Shown here piece after piece: positions 38,564 to 47,257 of a stretch of 64,000 nucleotides of DNA. The notes beneath the pieces are model-generated. The model saw only the letters and a program-made list of their open reading frames with translations. It made no database searches and was not told the origin of the DNA. The stretch spans positions 24,118 to 88,117 of the forward strand of contig JAIEPW010000021.1 in NCBI GenBank assembly GCA_019748195.1, written 5' to 3'. Source of the stretch: Bryobacteraceae bacterium. GTDB lineage: Bacteria; Acidobacteriota; Terriglobia; Bryobacterales; Bryobacteraceae. A program made the position numbers and the translations under genes. Every line of letters begins with the position of its first letter. Position 1 is the first letter of the stretch.

Positions 38564-41200
38564 TTACAACATCCCTTCCACGCTGCGATAGACCTTGTCC
38601 AGGGCGGCAGGCAACGCACCCGCGTCCTTGCCGCCGGCTTCCGCCATATCCGGTCGTCCGCCGCCCTTGCCGCCGACTGCCTCGGCCACCGAGCCGGCGA
38701 GCTTACCGGCATGAACCTTGGCGGTCAAGTCCTTGGTAACCCCGGCGACGATGGAGACGCTGCCATTCTCGGCCGCGGCCAGAACCACCACAGCGGTTTT
38801 CCATTTGTTGCGCAGCAGGTCCACCATGGTGCGCAACTGGGCGCGATCCATGCCGGCGACCTGCGCGGAAAGAACCTTTACGTCCTTGATGTCGCGGACC
38901 GAGGTCTCCAACTCGGCGGCCTGCGCCAGTGCCACCTTGGATTTCAGGACGTCCAGTTGCCGCTCCAACTCGCGTTCGCGGGAGAGCAGTTTTTCCACCT
39001 GTTCGGTCAACTCCGGTTCGGAGGTCTTCAGCATCCCCGCCACGCGCTGCAGAGATTCGGTGGCCTCGCGGAACTTGTGGAGAGCCCCCTGCCCGGTGAT
39101 GACTTCGATGCGGCGAACTCCGGCCGAAATGGAGCCTTCGTACACGATCTTTGCCAGTCCGATATCGCCCGTACGAGTGACATGCGTTCCGCCGCAGAGC
39201 TCGGTGGAGAAACCGGGAATCTCCACTACGCGGACGATGTCGCCGTACTTTTCGCCGAACAATGCCATCGCGCCCTTGGACAATGCCTGGTCGATGGGGA
39301 GGATTTCGGTTTGGACACCGGTGTTCTTCAGGATCTCTTCGTTCATCAGGCGTTCCACTTCGGCGAGTTCGTCAGCGTCCATCGCGGTGTAGTGCGTGAA
39401 GTCGAAGCGGAGCCGGCCGGGCTCGACGACGGAACCGGCTTGTTTCACGTGCGTGCCGAGAACCTTGCGGAGCGCGGCGTGCAGCAGGTGTGTGGCCGTG
39501 TGATTGCGCATGGTGGAGCGGCGCAACGACTCCGCGACGCGGGCGGTAAGAGGCTCACCCGCCACCATCGGCGCCAACGTCCGGATCTTGTGAACGGAGA
39601 GACCGGGTACGGCGGAGTAGGTGCTTTCGACGATAGCGGCCCGTTCGCCGGCCTGATTGAACAGCTCACCCTGATCTCCGACCTGGCCGCCGGCCTCGGC
39701 GTAGAACGGCGTGCGATCGAGAACCAGCTCAGCGGTGACGCCGGCGGGCAGCGAATCGACCAGTTTTTGCTGCTGGAGGAAAGCGACGGCGTGGGTGGCG
39801 TGCTCCTCCATGCGGTCCCGCAGGAACTCGGTACGGCCCTTCGCCAGCAGGTCCTGGTATACCGGCGCGATTTGCGCCTTCTCCGCGCCCTTCCAGCTCG
39901 CACGGGCGCGGGCGCGCTGCTTGTCCATTTCCTGCTGAAAGCCTTCGCGATCGATGGCCAGGCCCTTCTCGCGGGCCATATCTTCCTGCTCGTCAAGAGC
40001 CAGGCCGTAGGTGTCGTACAGCTTGAACGCCGCGGGACCGGGCAGCACGCCGCCGACGGCGGAAGCAGCCTCATCCTGGAACACCTTCTCCGCCACCTGG
40101 AACGTAGTGGCATAGCGGTGCTCCTCGTCCTTCACAACCCGGGCCACGCGCTGGATGGATTCCAGCATGTCGGGATACGCGCCGCCCATCAGCTCGGCCA
40201 CGAAGCCGGTGAGCCGGTAGAGGTACGGATCGTTGACCCCGATCATGCGGGCGTTGCGGAGCGCGCGGCGCATGATCTTGCGCAGCACGTAGCCGCGGCC
40301 CTCATTGGACGGCAGCACGCCGTCATGGATCAGGAACGCGGTGGCGCGGGCGTGATCGGCGTTGATCCGCAGGACCGTGTCTACGCGAGGATCGGACCCG
40401 TAGGCCGTCTGGAAGTAAGAGGCTGCTTCGTCGATTACGGGCCGCAGCAGATCGGTTTCGTAATTCGAGAGCTTGCCCTGCAGGACCGCGGCGAGGCGCT
40501 CCAGGCCCATTCCGGTGTCGATGGACGGCCGGGGAAGGGGCGTCAGCTTGCCCGAGAGGTCGCGGTCGAACTGCATGAAGACCAGGTTCCAGATTTCGAC
40601 GAAGCGTCCGCCCCCGTCGAGGGGAAATTCCTCGTGCTCACGGCCCGGCTCCGCGCCCTCGGGACCGAGATCGAAGTGCATTTCCGAGCAGGGTCCGCAG
40701 GGTCCGGTCTCGCCCATCTGCCAGAAGTTGTCTTTCTCGTCCATGCGGAAGATGCGACTTTTGGGGATGCCGGTCACGTCCTGCCACAACTGCTCGGCGT
40801 CATCGTCCTCGCGGAAGACGGTGACGTAGAGGCGATCCTTTGGGAGGGCATAATCCCTGGTGATCAGCTCCCAGGCGAACGCGATCGCGTCGCGCTTGAA
40901 GTAGTCTCCGAAGCTGAAGTTGCCGAGCATTTCGAAGAACGTGTGGTGCCGGCGGGTGTAGCCGACGTTCTCCAGGTCATTGTGTTTCCCGCCGGCGCGA
41001 ACGCACTTCTGGGAGGTCACGGCGCGGAGGTAGTCCCGCTTTTCCCGACCGAGAAAGACGTCCTTGAACTGATTCATGCCCGCGTTGGTGAACAACAGAG
41101 TGGGATCGTTGGCGGGCACCAGGGAGGAGCTTCGGACCACACGATGGCCATTCGCCTCGAAGTAGTCGAGGAACTTTTGTCGGATCCGATTACCGGTCAT
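38564..41200 (-). CDS. alaS: Alanyl-tRNA synthetase
   Basis: 878 residues, the standard length. Class II motifs are in the N-terminal catalytic domain (IRQKFLDYFEANGH, HTFFEMLGNFSFGDYFK), and the editing domain has the zinc set HTATH (near 568) and CGGTH (near 668). The C-terminal DHHA1 domain has GGKGGGRPDMAEAGGKD. All expected parts are present and there is no frameshift. Confidence 0.98.
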   Translation of the reverse strand: MTGNRIRQKFLDYFEANGHRVVRSSSLVPANDPTLLFTNAGMNQFKDVFLGREKRDYLRAVTSQKCVRAGGKHNDLENVGYTRRHHTFFEMLGNFSFGDYFKRDAIAFAWELITRDYALPKDRLYVTVFREDDDAEQLWQDVTGIPKSRIFRMDEKDNFWQMGETGPCGPCSEMHFDLGPEGAEPGREHEEFPLDGGGRFVEIWNLVFMQFDRDLSGKLTPLPRPSIDTGMGLERLAAVLQGKLSNYETDLLRPVIDEAASYFQTAYGSDPRVDTVLRINADHARATAFLIHDGVLPSNEGRGYVLRKIMRRALRNARMIGVNDPYLYRLTGFVAELMGGAYPDMLESIQRVARVVKDEEHRYATTFQVAEKVFQDEAASAVGGVLPGPAAFKLYDTYGLALDEQEDMAREKGLAIDREGFQQEMDKQRARARASWKGAEKAQIAPVYQDLLAKGRTEFLRDRMEEHATHAVAFLQQQKLVDSLPAGVTAELVLDRTPFYAEAGGQVGDQGELFNQAGERAAIVESTYSAVPGLSVHKIRTLAPMVAGEPLTARVAESLRRSTMRNHTATHLLHAALRKVLGTHVKQAGSVVEPGRLRFDFTHYTAMDADELAEVERLMNEEILKNTGVQTEILPIDQALSKGAMALFGEKYGDIVRVVEIPGFSTELCGGTHVTRTGDIGLAKIVYEGSISAGVRRIEVITGQGALHKFREATESLQRVAGMLKTSEPELTEQVEKLLSRERELERQLDVLKSKVALAQAAELETSVRDIKDVKVLSAQVAGMDRAQLRTMVDLLRNKWKTAVVVLAAAENGSVSIVAGVTKDLTAKVHAGKLAGSVAEAVGGKGGGRPDMAEAGGKDAGALPAALDKVYRSVEGML

Positions 41201-41237
41201 GCGCTGCTTTTATTCTGGCAGATGCAGCGTGTCCGGA

Positions 41238-42005
41238 TCATTCGAATGTTCCGCCGCGGCCCGAGCCGGAAGCAAAGCGGGAGGCTCCGGCGACGGTCTC
41301 CCCTGAGGCTACGACTTCGGATCCGCGGCGGAATTCATTCTGCATCGCTTCTTCCTCGGTTCGCCCCCACTGATCGAGAACGGACATGCGGTCCGATCGC
41401 ATGCAGGTCTGGGGGAAGGCGGCGATCTGTCGGGCCAGGTGGAGAGCGCCGTCGAGCGCGCCGCCGCGCTCGGTGAGGCGATTGGCCAGGCCCATGCGCA
41501 GCGCTTCCGCGCCGCTGACGCCGCGTCCTGTGAGGATCAGGTCCAGGGCGTGGCTCTGGCCGATGAGCCTGGGGAGGCGGACGGTGCCGCCGTCGACGAG
41601 CGGGACGCCGAACCTGCGGCAGAACACGCCAAACACGGCGTCGGCGGCGGCCACGCGGAGGTCGCACCAGAGCGCGAGCTCGAGTCCTCCGGCGACGGCG
41701 TAGCCTTCGACGGCTGCGATGACGGGTTTGGATAGCACCATGCGCGAGGGTCCCATGGGGCCGTCGCCTTCCTCCGACATCCGATTGCCGCGGCCTTCCG
41801 ATAGCGCCTTGAGGTCGGCTCCAGCGCAGAAACAATTGCCGGCCCCGGTCAGGATGGCCACGGACTGGGAGGGATCGGCCTCGAAGTCGCGGAAAGCGTC
41901 CGCGAGAGCGCCGGCGGTTTCGCGATCGACGCAGTTGCGGACATGGGGGCGGTGGATGGCGACGATGGTGATGGCGTCCCGGGTTTCCACACGAACGGTA
42001 GACAT
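41238..42005 (-). CDS. Crotonase/enoyl-CoA hydratase family protein
   Basis: 255 residues. The crotonase fold is clear: oxyanion segments NCFCAGADLKAL and AAVEGYAVAGGLELALWCDLR. The two catalytic glutamates of enoyl-CoA hydratase are not retained: the position before GGTVRLPRL is CRRFGVPLVD and the later one is DLILTG. It probably acts on a different acyl-CoA reaction. 37 bases upstream of alaS in the same direction. Confidence 0.87.
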   Translation of the reverse strand: MSTVRVETRDAITIVAIHRPHVRNCVDRETAGALADAFRDFEADPSQSVAILTGAGNCFCAGADLKALSEGRGNRMSEEGDGPMGPSRMVLSKPVIAAVEGYAVAGGLELALWCDLRVAAADAVFGVFCRRFGVPLVDGGTVRLPRLIGQSHALDLILTGRGVSGAEALRMGLANRLTERGGALDGALHLARQIAAFPQTCMRSDRMSVLDQWGRTEEEAMQNEFRRGSEVVASGETVAGASRFASGSGRGGTFE

Positions 42006-42042
42006 TTCGCCAGTCTAGCGAGACCGGCGCGTGAACATGAAC

Positions 42043-42537
42043 TCATCCGAATGGCTTAGAACCTGGCGCTCTGTTCTGAGGAGCGATCTGCCGCCAATCC
42101 AGGGCCGTTACGAACCGCGAAAGATGCCTCGGGTTCATGGTTGCCACCACCACGTCGGCTGGAGCGGGGCCAAAGCACAGGGCCTGAGCGGCGAGAATGA
42201 CGTCGATGTCGAGCGCCCTCGGATCGGCGGTTGGTTGGCCCTGAAGCCTTGATTTGGCCCACAGGTCAGCCGCGAGCCGAAGGGCCTCGTCGGACAAAGC
42301 AAGATACCGTCCCGGCGTCGCTGAGACAAAGCTCTCTAGCCTTGACAGGCCGGAGATCTTTCCCGCGCGCAGGAGTTCCCTTCGCAGCTCGTCGTAAACA
42401 ATCGCTGGAACGATCGCCCGGTCACCGCGTCGCAGGCAACCGGAGAGCCATTCAGCAATCTCCAGGACGTTGGTGCTTCGCTGGGGGAGAGTGAGAAGTC
42501 CGAGAGGGCCTGAGTCGAGAAAGAGGAATCGACTCAC
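42043..42537 (-). CDS. PIN-domain toxin (VapC-like ribonuclease)
   Basis: 164 residues starting with GTG 42537 inside the antitoxin stop (GTGA). PIN acidic residues are visible: Asp8 (FLFLDSGPLG), Glu50 (YDELRRE), Asp110/Asp112 (ALDIDVILAAQAL), plus the typical TMNPRHLSRF segment. Predicted Mg-dependent RNase that cleaves tRNA or rRNA. The catalytic residues are intact. Confidence 0.87.
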   Translation of the reverse strand: MSRFLFLDSGPLGLLTLPQRSTNVLEIAEWLSGCLRRGDRAIVPAIVYDELRRELLRAGKISGLSRLESFVSATPGRYLALSDEALRLAADLWAKSRLQGQPTADPRALDIDVILAAQALCFGPAPADVVVATMNPRHLSRFVTALDWRQIAPQNRAPGSKPFG

Positions 42538-42755
42538 GGCACAAGAATTCGTTCACCGGAAGCGGTACGATTTTCGTTGATTGCTTTCTGAAATTCCAGC
42601 ACTTCCTGCTCCGCAAGCCGAAGTTCTTCCGGATCGCAAGTCGCGTCTTGCGCCTTCCATGATTCCAGCAGTTCGATAGTAGCAGTGTCGATGGAGGCTC
42701 CCGGCGCTGCCGGAGGAAGAAGCGTCGATGACTCACGCTTTGCCGGGTGCTTCAT
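42534..42755 (-). CDS. Antitoxin of the PIN toxin
   Basis: 73 residues, upstream of and overlapping the toxin gene, the usual VapBC order. Preceded by GGGAGG. It is acidic in the second half (CDPEELRLAEQEVLEFQKAI), consistent with wrapping around a basic toxin, but no AbrB, RHH or Phd-type DNA-binding domain is recognised. The assignment rests mainly on position and size. Confidence 0.72.
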   Translation of the reverse strand: MKHPAKRESSTLLPPAAPGASIDTATIELLESWKAQDATCDPEELRLAEQEVLEFQKAINENRTASGERILVP

Positions 42756-42808
42756 GATTCATCCTCCCTACTGCCATCGTATCAGTCTGTCAGTTACGCC
42801 GGAGGGCG

Positions 42809-43747
42809 CTAGGCAACCGGGACCCCGATTCGCTGCTCGATGTAGTCCGCGAAACGGGCGGTGGGATCGAAGCCCAGCACTTCAGGGGCGTTCGCCACGA
42901 AGTTGGAAAGCGCGTTGATGTCGTAATAGACGATCTCGCCCGACCGGTCGTCGATCATGTACTCGATGCCGCCGATGTCGAGTTTGGCGAACTCGGCCAG
43001 TTTCAGCACTCCGGCGATAGCCTCAGCCGGGGGATCGGCCCGCTCCACGCGGAGTCCCTTCTTCGGCGCCTCCGCGGGGCAGAAGGCATCCTCGGTGCGG
43101 CAGATGTCGGCGGGACAGAGGTTGAAGTCGGTGAAATCCGTGTAGATGCGGATCGCGTAGAGGAACCGGCCGTTCAGCACCTCCACCCGGGTGATGACGC
43201 CGCCGCGAGCGGGGACAAATTCCTGAATCAGGGCCACCTGGTCATAGCCGAGGTCGAGTTGCGCGGTCGCCAGTTCTTCAAGCGAATCGAAGCGCACAAT
43301 CCCGGCGCCGGAGCCGCCGATGTTGGGCTTGATGACTACCGGGAATCGTAGCCCGCGCGCCGCTTCAAGAGCCAGCGCGGGATGGTTGATCACCCGCGCC
43401 TTCGGGTAGGCGACGCCGGCGCGGCGGAAAAGGTCCAATTGCCGCGCTTTCGAGATCTCGACCCCCCAGGCGTGGCTGCCGTTGATGACCGGGATCTGGT
43501 TCTCTTCCAGGTGCGCCAGGTAGTCCCGAACGGCGAAGATCCCGTGCCCGTGACCCCGCTTCCAGGAGGAAGGGCTCATGCGGTTGATGGTCAAGGCGGG
43601 AAATACGCCGGCTTCCGGGTCGTAACAAAGTCGATCAGCTCTGCGGGTCGTGTAATCGATGCCGCGCCGCTCGAGTTCTGCGAAGAGCAGCTTGAACCAC
43701 TCGGGGTGCTCGTAGAGTATCTCAACTTTGTCGATCAACTTAGGCAT
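42809..43747 (-). CDS. ATP-grasp ligase (RimK-like)
   Basis: 312 residues. ATP-grasp elements are present: lid and nucleotide segment RFPVVIKPNIGGSGAGIVRF, IQEFVPARGGVITRVEVLNG and the metal-binding IGGIEYMIDDRSGEIVYYDINALSNF. This matches RimK/alpha-L-glutamate-ligase-type enzymes, which join an amino acid or amine to a carboxylate through an acyl phosphate. The substrate is unknown. The amine oxidase gene ends 43 bases upstream in the same direction. Confidence 0.87.
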   Translation of the reverse strand: MPKLIDKVEILYEHPEWFKLLFAELERRGIDYTTRRADRLCYDPEAGVFPALTINRMSPSSWKRGHGHGIFAVRDYLAHLEENQIPVINGSHAWGVEISKARQLDLFRRAGVAYPKARVINHPALALEAARGLRFPVVIKPNIGGSGAGIVRFDSLEELATAQLDLGYDQVALIQEFVPARGGVITRVEVLNGRFLYAIRIYTDFTDFNLCPADICRTEDAFCPAEAPKKGLRVERADPPAEAIAGVLKLAEFAKLDIGGIEYMIDDRSGEIVYYDINALSNFVANAPEVLGFDPTARFADYIEQRIGVPVA

Positions 43748-43790
43748 GAATCTATAGTAGCACGATCCAAGTTCAAGCGAATGTATGAGT

Positions 43791-45266
43791 TCAAGGGGCG
43801 GCAGCGGAGCGCCCTGCCCGCCGGGCGATGTCCAGGGCGGCACGCTTTCCGGTTTGGGCGCCGCCTTCCATGTACCCTTGGGCCTCCAGGCTGCAATGTT
43901 CGCCGGCGAAATAGACATTGCCGGTCCGGCCGCCTTCATGACCGCGCAGCGTGGTCCACTGCCCCACGCGATAGGCGGCATAGCAGCCGAGAGTATGCGG
44001 GTGGGATGGCCAATGAAACCGGGTGGCTTTGCCGGTCCGCAGTCTAACGAGTCCACTCCATACCGGCTCGAGGAGGGGCAGCAGGCGGCTTTCCTGATCC
44101 TGGGGCGAGCCCTGGCCAAGCTGGAGGCCGGGTTTCCCGCCGACAAGCATGGTGAGCGCGCCGGGCATGGTGGGCTGGAGGCGGCTGGAGTCCCAAACCA
44201 ACTGCGTTTCGAGGTCCGTGAACAGGTTTCCCCCGTAGCCGAGGTCGCGCCACAGGCGCTTTTCGAAGCCCAGGAACAGTTTGGCGTTGGTGCCGTAGCC
44301 GAGTTCGCGGATGGCGCGGCGCTTCTTTTCCGGAAGCGGAACCCGAACGTCGAGCGACCGGAGGACGGTGAACGGCACGGTGAGCACGACGACATCGGCG
44401 ACCACTTCGGGGCGATCGTCGAAGCTCAGCCGGTAGGCGCCGCCTGACTCCGCGATCGCGGCGAGACGGTGCTCCAGCCGGATCTGATCCGCGACATCGC
44501 GAGCCAAGCCGTCGCAGATGAGTTGGTTGCCGCCCTGGATTTTGTAGCGCTCATCGCTGTCGCCGAACAGCAGGATGCGTTCTCCCGCGAGCTCGGGGGC
44601 AATGAGCGAGATCAGGTTCATGGCCGACTGCTCGCCGGTATCCATGCCGTATTCGGTGAGGTAAGCGACCTCAAGCAAAGCTCGCAACCAGCCGGAGACG
44701 CCCAGGCGGGTGAGGTACTCGGCGATGGACATCCGGTCGTAGCGCTGGTATCCGCGGCCCCGGGAGTCCTTGAGGTCGCGGGCGAGGCGAGTCGAGATTT
44801 CGCGGAACGGGGCGGCGATCTCCGCGGGTTTTCGCAGTGCGCCGCCGAAGAAGAACGCTTCGGGGTGCAAATTCGCTTCACCCGGCGCACGCGTGTCGAT
44901 CAAGTCCAGTCCGAAATGTTTGGCAAGGCCGAGAATTTCGGTGTGGGCGGTGTCGATGAACTCACCTCCGAGTTCGGTGGTAACGCCGGGGGCGGCGATG
45001 TTCGTGGCCGAATACATGCGGCCGCCGGTGCGTTTCGAGCTTTCGTACACGGTAGACGGAAGGCCGAGCCGTTTCAGCGTCCAGGCGCAATGCAATCCGG
45101 CGATGCCGGCCCCGATGATCGCGACGCGGGGTGCGGTCCTGGCGGCCGCCGTAGCGTGCATCCACGCGGGGATGGCTGCGGCCGCCTTGAGGAATTGCCG
45201 CCGGGTGGGTGGCCGGTCTTCGCGAATCATGGTCCGTAGAGCGGCGAGCAAGGGCGATCGAGCCAT
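43791..45266 (-). CDS. Tat-exported flavin monoamine oxidase family protein
   Basis: 491 residues. The N-terminus has a twin-arginine motif, TRRQFLK (21-27), and a hydrophobic stretch, so export by Tat is predicted. The FAD site is VAIIGAGIAGLHCAW (GAGIAG 52-57), followed by ESSKRTGGRMYS, and near the end VYFAGEHCSLEAQGYMEGG. Members oxidise amines or amino acids. 39 bases separate it from the divergent acyl-CoA dehydrogenase gene. Confidence 0.9.
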   Translation of the reverse strand: MARSPLLAALRTMIREDRPPTRRQFLKAAAAIPAWMHATAAARTAPRVAIIGAGIAGLHCAWTLKRLGLPSTVYESSKRTGGRMYSATNIAAPGVTTELGGEFIDTAHTEILGLAKHFGLDLIDTRAPGEANLHPEAFFFGGALRKPAEIAAPFREISTRLARDLKDSRGRGYQRYDRMSIAEYLTRLGVSGWLRALLEVAYLTEYGMDTGEQSAMNLISLIAPELAGERILLFGDSDERYKIQGGNQLICDGLARDVADQIRLEHRLAAIAESGGAYRLSFDDRPEVVADVVVLTVPFTVLRSLDVRVPLPEKKRRAIRELGYGTNAKLFLGFEKRLWRDLGYGGNLFTDLETQLVWDSSRLQPTMPGALTMLVGGKPGLQLGQGSPQDQESRLLPLLEPVWSGLVRLRTGKATRFHWPSHPHTLGCYAAYRVGQWTTLRGHEGGRTGNVYFAGEHCSLEAQGYMEGGAQTGKRAALDIARRAGRSAAAP

Positions 45267-45305
45267 GCCCCACAGACTACCAACGTCAGCGATAAGATTT
45301 TCACC

Positions 45306-46463
45306 ATGCCCACCACCCTGGAAGAGCGATCCCTGATTGTTCAGACCGTGCGCCAATTTGTCGACCGTGACGTGATGCCGGTCGCCAGCGAGATGGAGCA
45401 CCGGGATGAGTATCCGCAGGCTCTGGTGGAGGAAATGATCCGGATGGGTCTTTTCGGACTGAACATCCCGGAGGAGTACGGCGGGGTAAATGCGGATTAC
45501 ACGACCTTCGCCATGATCTTCACGGAGCTGGCGCGAGGCTGGCTGGGTCTGGCCGGGATCTTGGGGACGCACCTGGTGCTGAACGACGTGATCACGCGGT
45601 TCGGGACGGAGGAGCAGAAGCGGCGCTGGCTGCCGATGCTGGCGCGGGCGGACAAGCGCGGCGGCATCTGCCTGTCGGAGCCGAACGCGGGCACGGACCT
45701 GCAGCGCATCCGCACGGTGGCGGTGCGGCGCGGGGATCAGTACATCGTGAACGGTTCGAAGATGTGGATCACCAACGCGCGGCACGGTTCCATCTTTCTG
45801 TTGATGGCGAAAACCGATCCGTCGGCAACGCCGGCGTTCAAGGGAATCAGTGCGTTTGTGATCGAGAAGGGAGCGCCGGGCCTAACGGTGAGCCGTGACA
45901 TTCACAAGATGGGATATCGCGGGGTGGAGACCTGCGAGTTGAACTTCACCGATTTTCCGGTCCCGGCGGAAAACCTGATCGGCGGCGTGGAAGGCGAAGG
46001 CTTCTACCATGTGATGACCGGCTTGGAGGCGGAGCGGATCAACGTGGCCGCCCGAGGATTGGGAATCGCGCAGGCGGCTTTCGAACAGGCGATCGCGTAT
46101 TCACAGAAGCGGGTGACGTTCGGCAAGCCGATCTGCGAACATCAGGCGATTCAGTTGAAGCTCGCGGATATGGCGACGAAGATCGAGGCGTCGCGTCTGC
46201 TGATCTTCTCAGCCGCGGAAAAGAAGGATAAAGGCGAGCGCTGCGATTTGGAAGCGGGGATGGCGAAGCTGTTCGCGACCGAGACCGCGCAGGAAGTCGC
46301 CTGGGATGCGATGCGCGTGCTGGGCGGAAACGGCTTTTCGAAGGACTTTCCGGTGGAGCGATATTACCGGGACGCTCCGCTGACGGTGATCGGCGGGGGG
46401 ACCAACGAGTTGCAGCGGCTGATCATCGCGAAGAACCTGCTGAAGAAGTACAAGGCGGACTAG
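45306..46463 (+). CDS. Acyl-CoA dehydrogenase
   Basis: 385 residues. FAD-dependent alpha,beta-desaturation of an acyl-CoA. Motifs GLFGLNIPEEYGG, CLSEPNAGTDLQ, WITNARHGSIF and the C-terminal RVLGGNGFSKDFPVERYYRD are those of the family. At the usual catalytic position the sequence is IGGGTNE rather than YEGTNE, so the base is probably elsewhere, as in isovaleryl-type enzymes. Apparently a single-gene unit. Confidence 0.94.
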   Translation: MPTTLEERSLIVQTVRQFVDRDVMPVASEMEHRDEYPQALVEEMIRMGLFGLNIPEEYGGVNADYTTFAMIFTELARGWLGLAGILGTHLVLNDVITRFGTEEQKRRWLPMLARADKRGGICLSEPNAGTDLQRIRTVAVRRGDQYIVNGSKMWITNARHGSIFLLMAKTDPSATPAFKGISAFVIEKGAPGLTVSRDIHKMGYRGVETCELNFTDFPVPAENLIGGVEGEGFYHVMTGLEAERINVAARGLGIAQAAFEQAIAYSQKRVTFGKPICEHQAIQLKLADMATKIEASRLLIFSAAEKKDKGERCDLEAGMAKLFATETAQEVAWDAMRVLGGNGFSKDFPVERYYRDAPLTVIGGGTNELQRLIIAKNLLKKYKAD

Positions 46464-46466
46464 CGC

Positions 46467-46489
46467 TTGTAGATGCATTGCATATACAA
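46467..46489. promoter_or_regulatory. Probable operator of the BrnT-like locus
   Basis: A near-perfect 23-base inverted repeat has arms TTGTAGATGCA (46467-46477) and TGCATATACAA (46479-46489), one mismatch, one central base. It includes CATATACAA, a plausible -10. It sits 11 bases before the toxin relic, where BrnA-type antitoxins bind their own promoter. Function inferred. Confidence 0.55.
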
Positions 46490-46499
46490 CTAGAGATGC

Positions 46500-46762
46500 G
46501 TGTTCGACTGGGACCGGCACAACCTTGCGAAGCTGAAGGTTCATGGGATCACCGCGGCTGAGGTGGAGGAAATGCTTTCGACGAACCCGATCTTGGTCTA
46601 CATGCAGGATGCAGAAGGCGAGTCGCGCTAGGTCTACTACGGCGAGACGGGGGGCGCCTCCTTGCGGTGGTGCATACGGAGCGGGGTCGCGTAATCACGG
46701 CCTACGAGCGGGATGCCGGGCAGAAACGCGATTACAGGGTGCGGCGTTTGCGAGGTGAGTGA
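46500..46762 (+). pseudogene. BrnT-like toxin, inactivated by stop codon and frameshift
   Basis: Begins VFDWDRHNLAKLKVHGITAAE, the start typical of BrnT RNase toxins. Codon 44 is TAG (46629-46631) where a tyrosine is expected before VYYGET. A six-G run (46649-46654) then marks a frameshift; in the next frame the sequence continues RLLAVVHTERGRVITAYE-RDAGQKRDYRVRRLRGE and stops at 46760-46762. The total length, 263 bases, is one base off a multiple of three. Two independent lesions indicate a dead gene unless the sequence contains errors. GTG 46500 is taken as the original start. Confidence 0.85.
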
Positions 46763-46845
46763 TGGAGATGAGCACCAGCAGGCCACCCGTTCCGTTGAAC
46801 AGGCTTGATCGGAAGCCGAATCTAGAGGAGGAACTAACGTTATGA
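46762..46845 (+). CDS. 27-codon frame bridging toxin relic and antitoxin
   Basis: ATG 46762 overlaps the toxin-relic stop (TGATG) and its own TGA overlaps the antitoxin ATG (ATGA). It encodes MEMSTSRPPVPLNRLDRKPN followed by LEEELTL. It could be a coupling frame that carries ribosomes from toxin to antitoxin, or a chance frame. No homology recognised. Confidence 0.35.
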   Translation: MEMSTSRPPVPLNRLDRKPNLEEELTL

Positions 46846-47213
46846 AGACCCAATTCCGCACCCGATCGGATGCGGCCTTACTGAAACCTCCAAAGTCGGA
46901 GCACGGCAAGACGGCGAAGAAGCAGGAGATCCCCAAGTTCGCCAGTGAAGCGGAAGAAGCGAAATGGTGGGCGAGCAAGGCCGGACGCGCGTTCCTCAAG
47001 GGTCAGTCGAGGCTCCACGACGGGATAACTGCCGGAGGCTCCCCGCTGGTGGAGAAACTGAAGCGAGCGCGCAGTGTGCAAATCGCTCTGCGCCTGCCGG
47101 CCACGGATCTCGCCAGGGCGAGGGAGCTGGCTGGCCAGAAGGGGATCGGTTATCAAACGCTCCTGAAAATGATCGTTCACGAGGGGCTGCAACAGACTCG
47201 TCGCAAGAACTGA
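46842..47213 (+). CDS. CopG/BrnA-type antitoxin, apparently intact
   Basis: 123 residues after AGAGGAGGA. The middle section KFASEAEEAKWWASKAGRAF resembles the conserved region of CopG/BrnA antitoxins, and the C-terminus SVQIALRLPATDLARARELA-GQKGIGYQTLLKMIVHEGL is a ribbon-helix-helix DNA-binding domain. The partner toxin upstream is broken, so this is now a solitary antitoxin that may still bind the operator at 46467-46489. Confidence 0.82.
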   Translation: MKTQFRTRSDAALLKPPKSEHGKTAKKQEIPKFASEAEEAKWWASKAGRAFLKGQSRLHDGITAGGSPLVEKLKRARSVQIALRLPATDLARARELAGQKGIGYQTLLKMIVHEGLQQTRRKN

Positions 47214-47257
47214 TTCGAAAACGAATCGGATTTTCTGAACCCATGCTATACTCCTGT

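Noticed and set aside
37619..41476. 1285-codon open frame on the plus strand
   Set aside because: Antisense of ypdA and alaS, both unmistakable on the minus strand. Long shadows arise because stop codons are rare in GC-rich codon positions.
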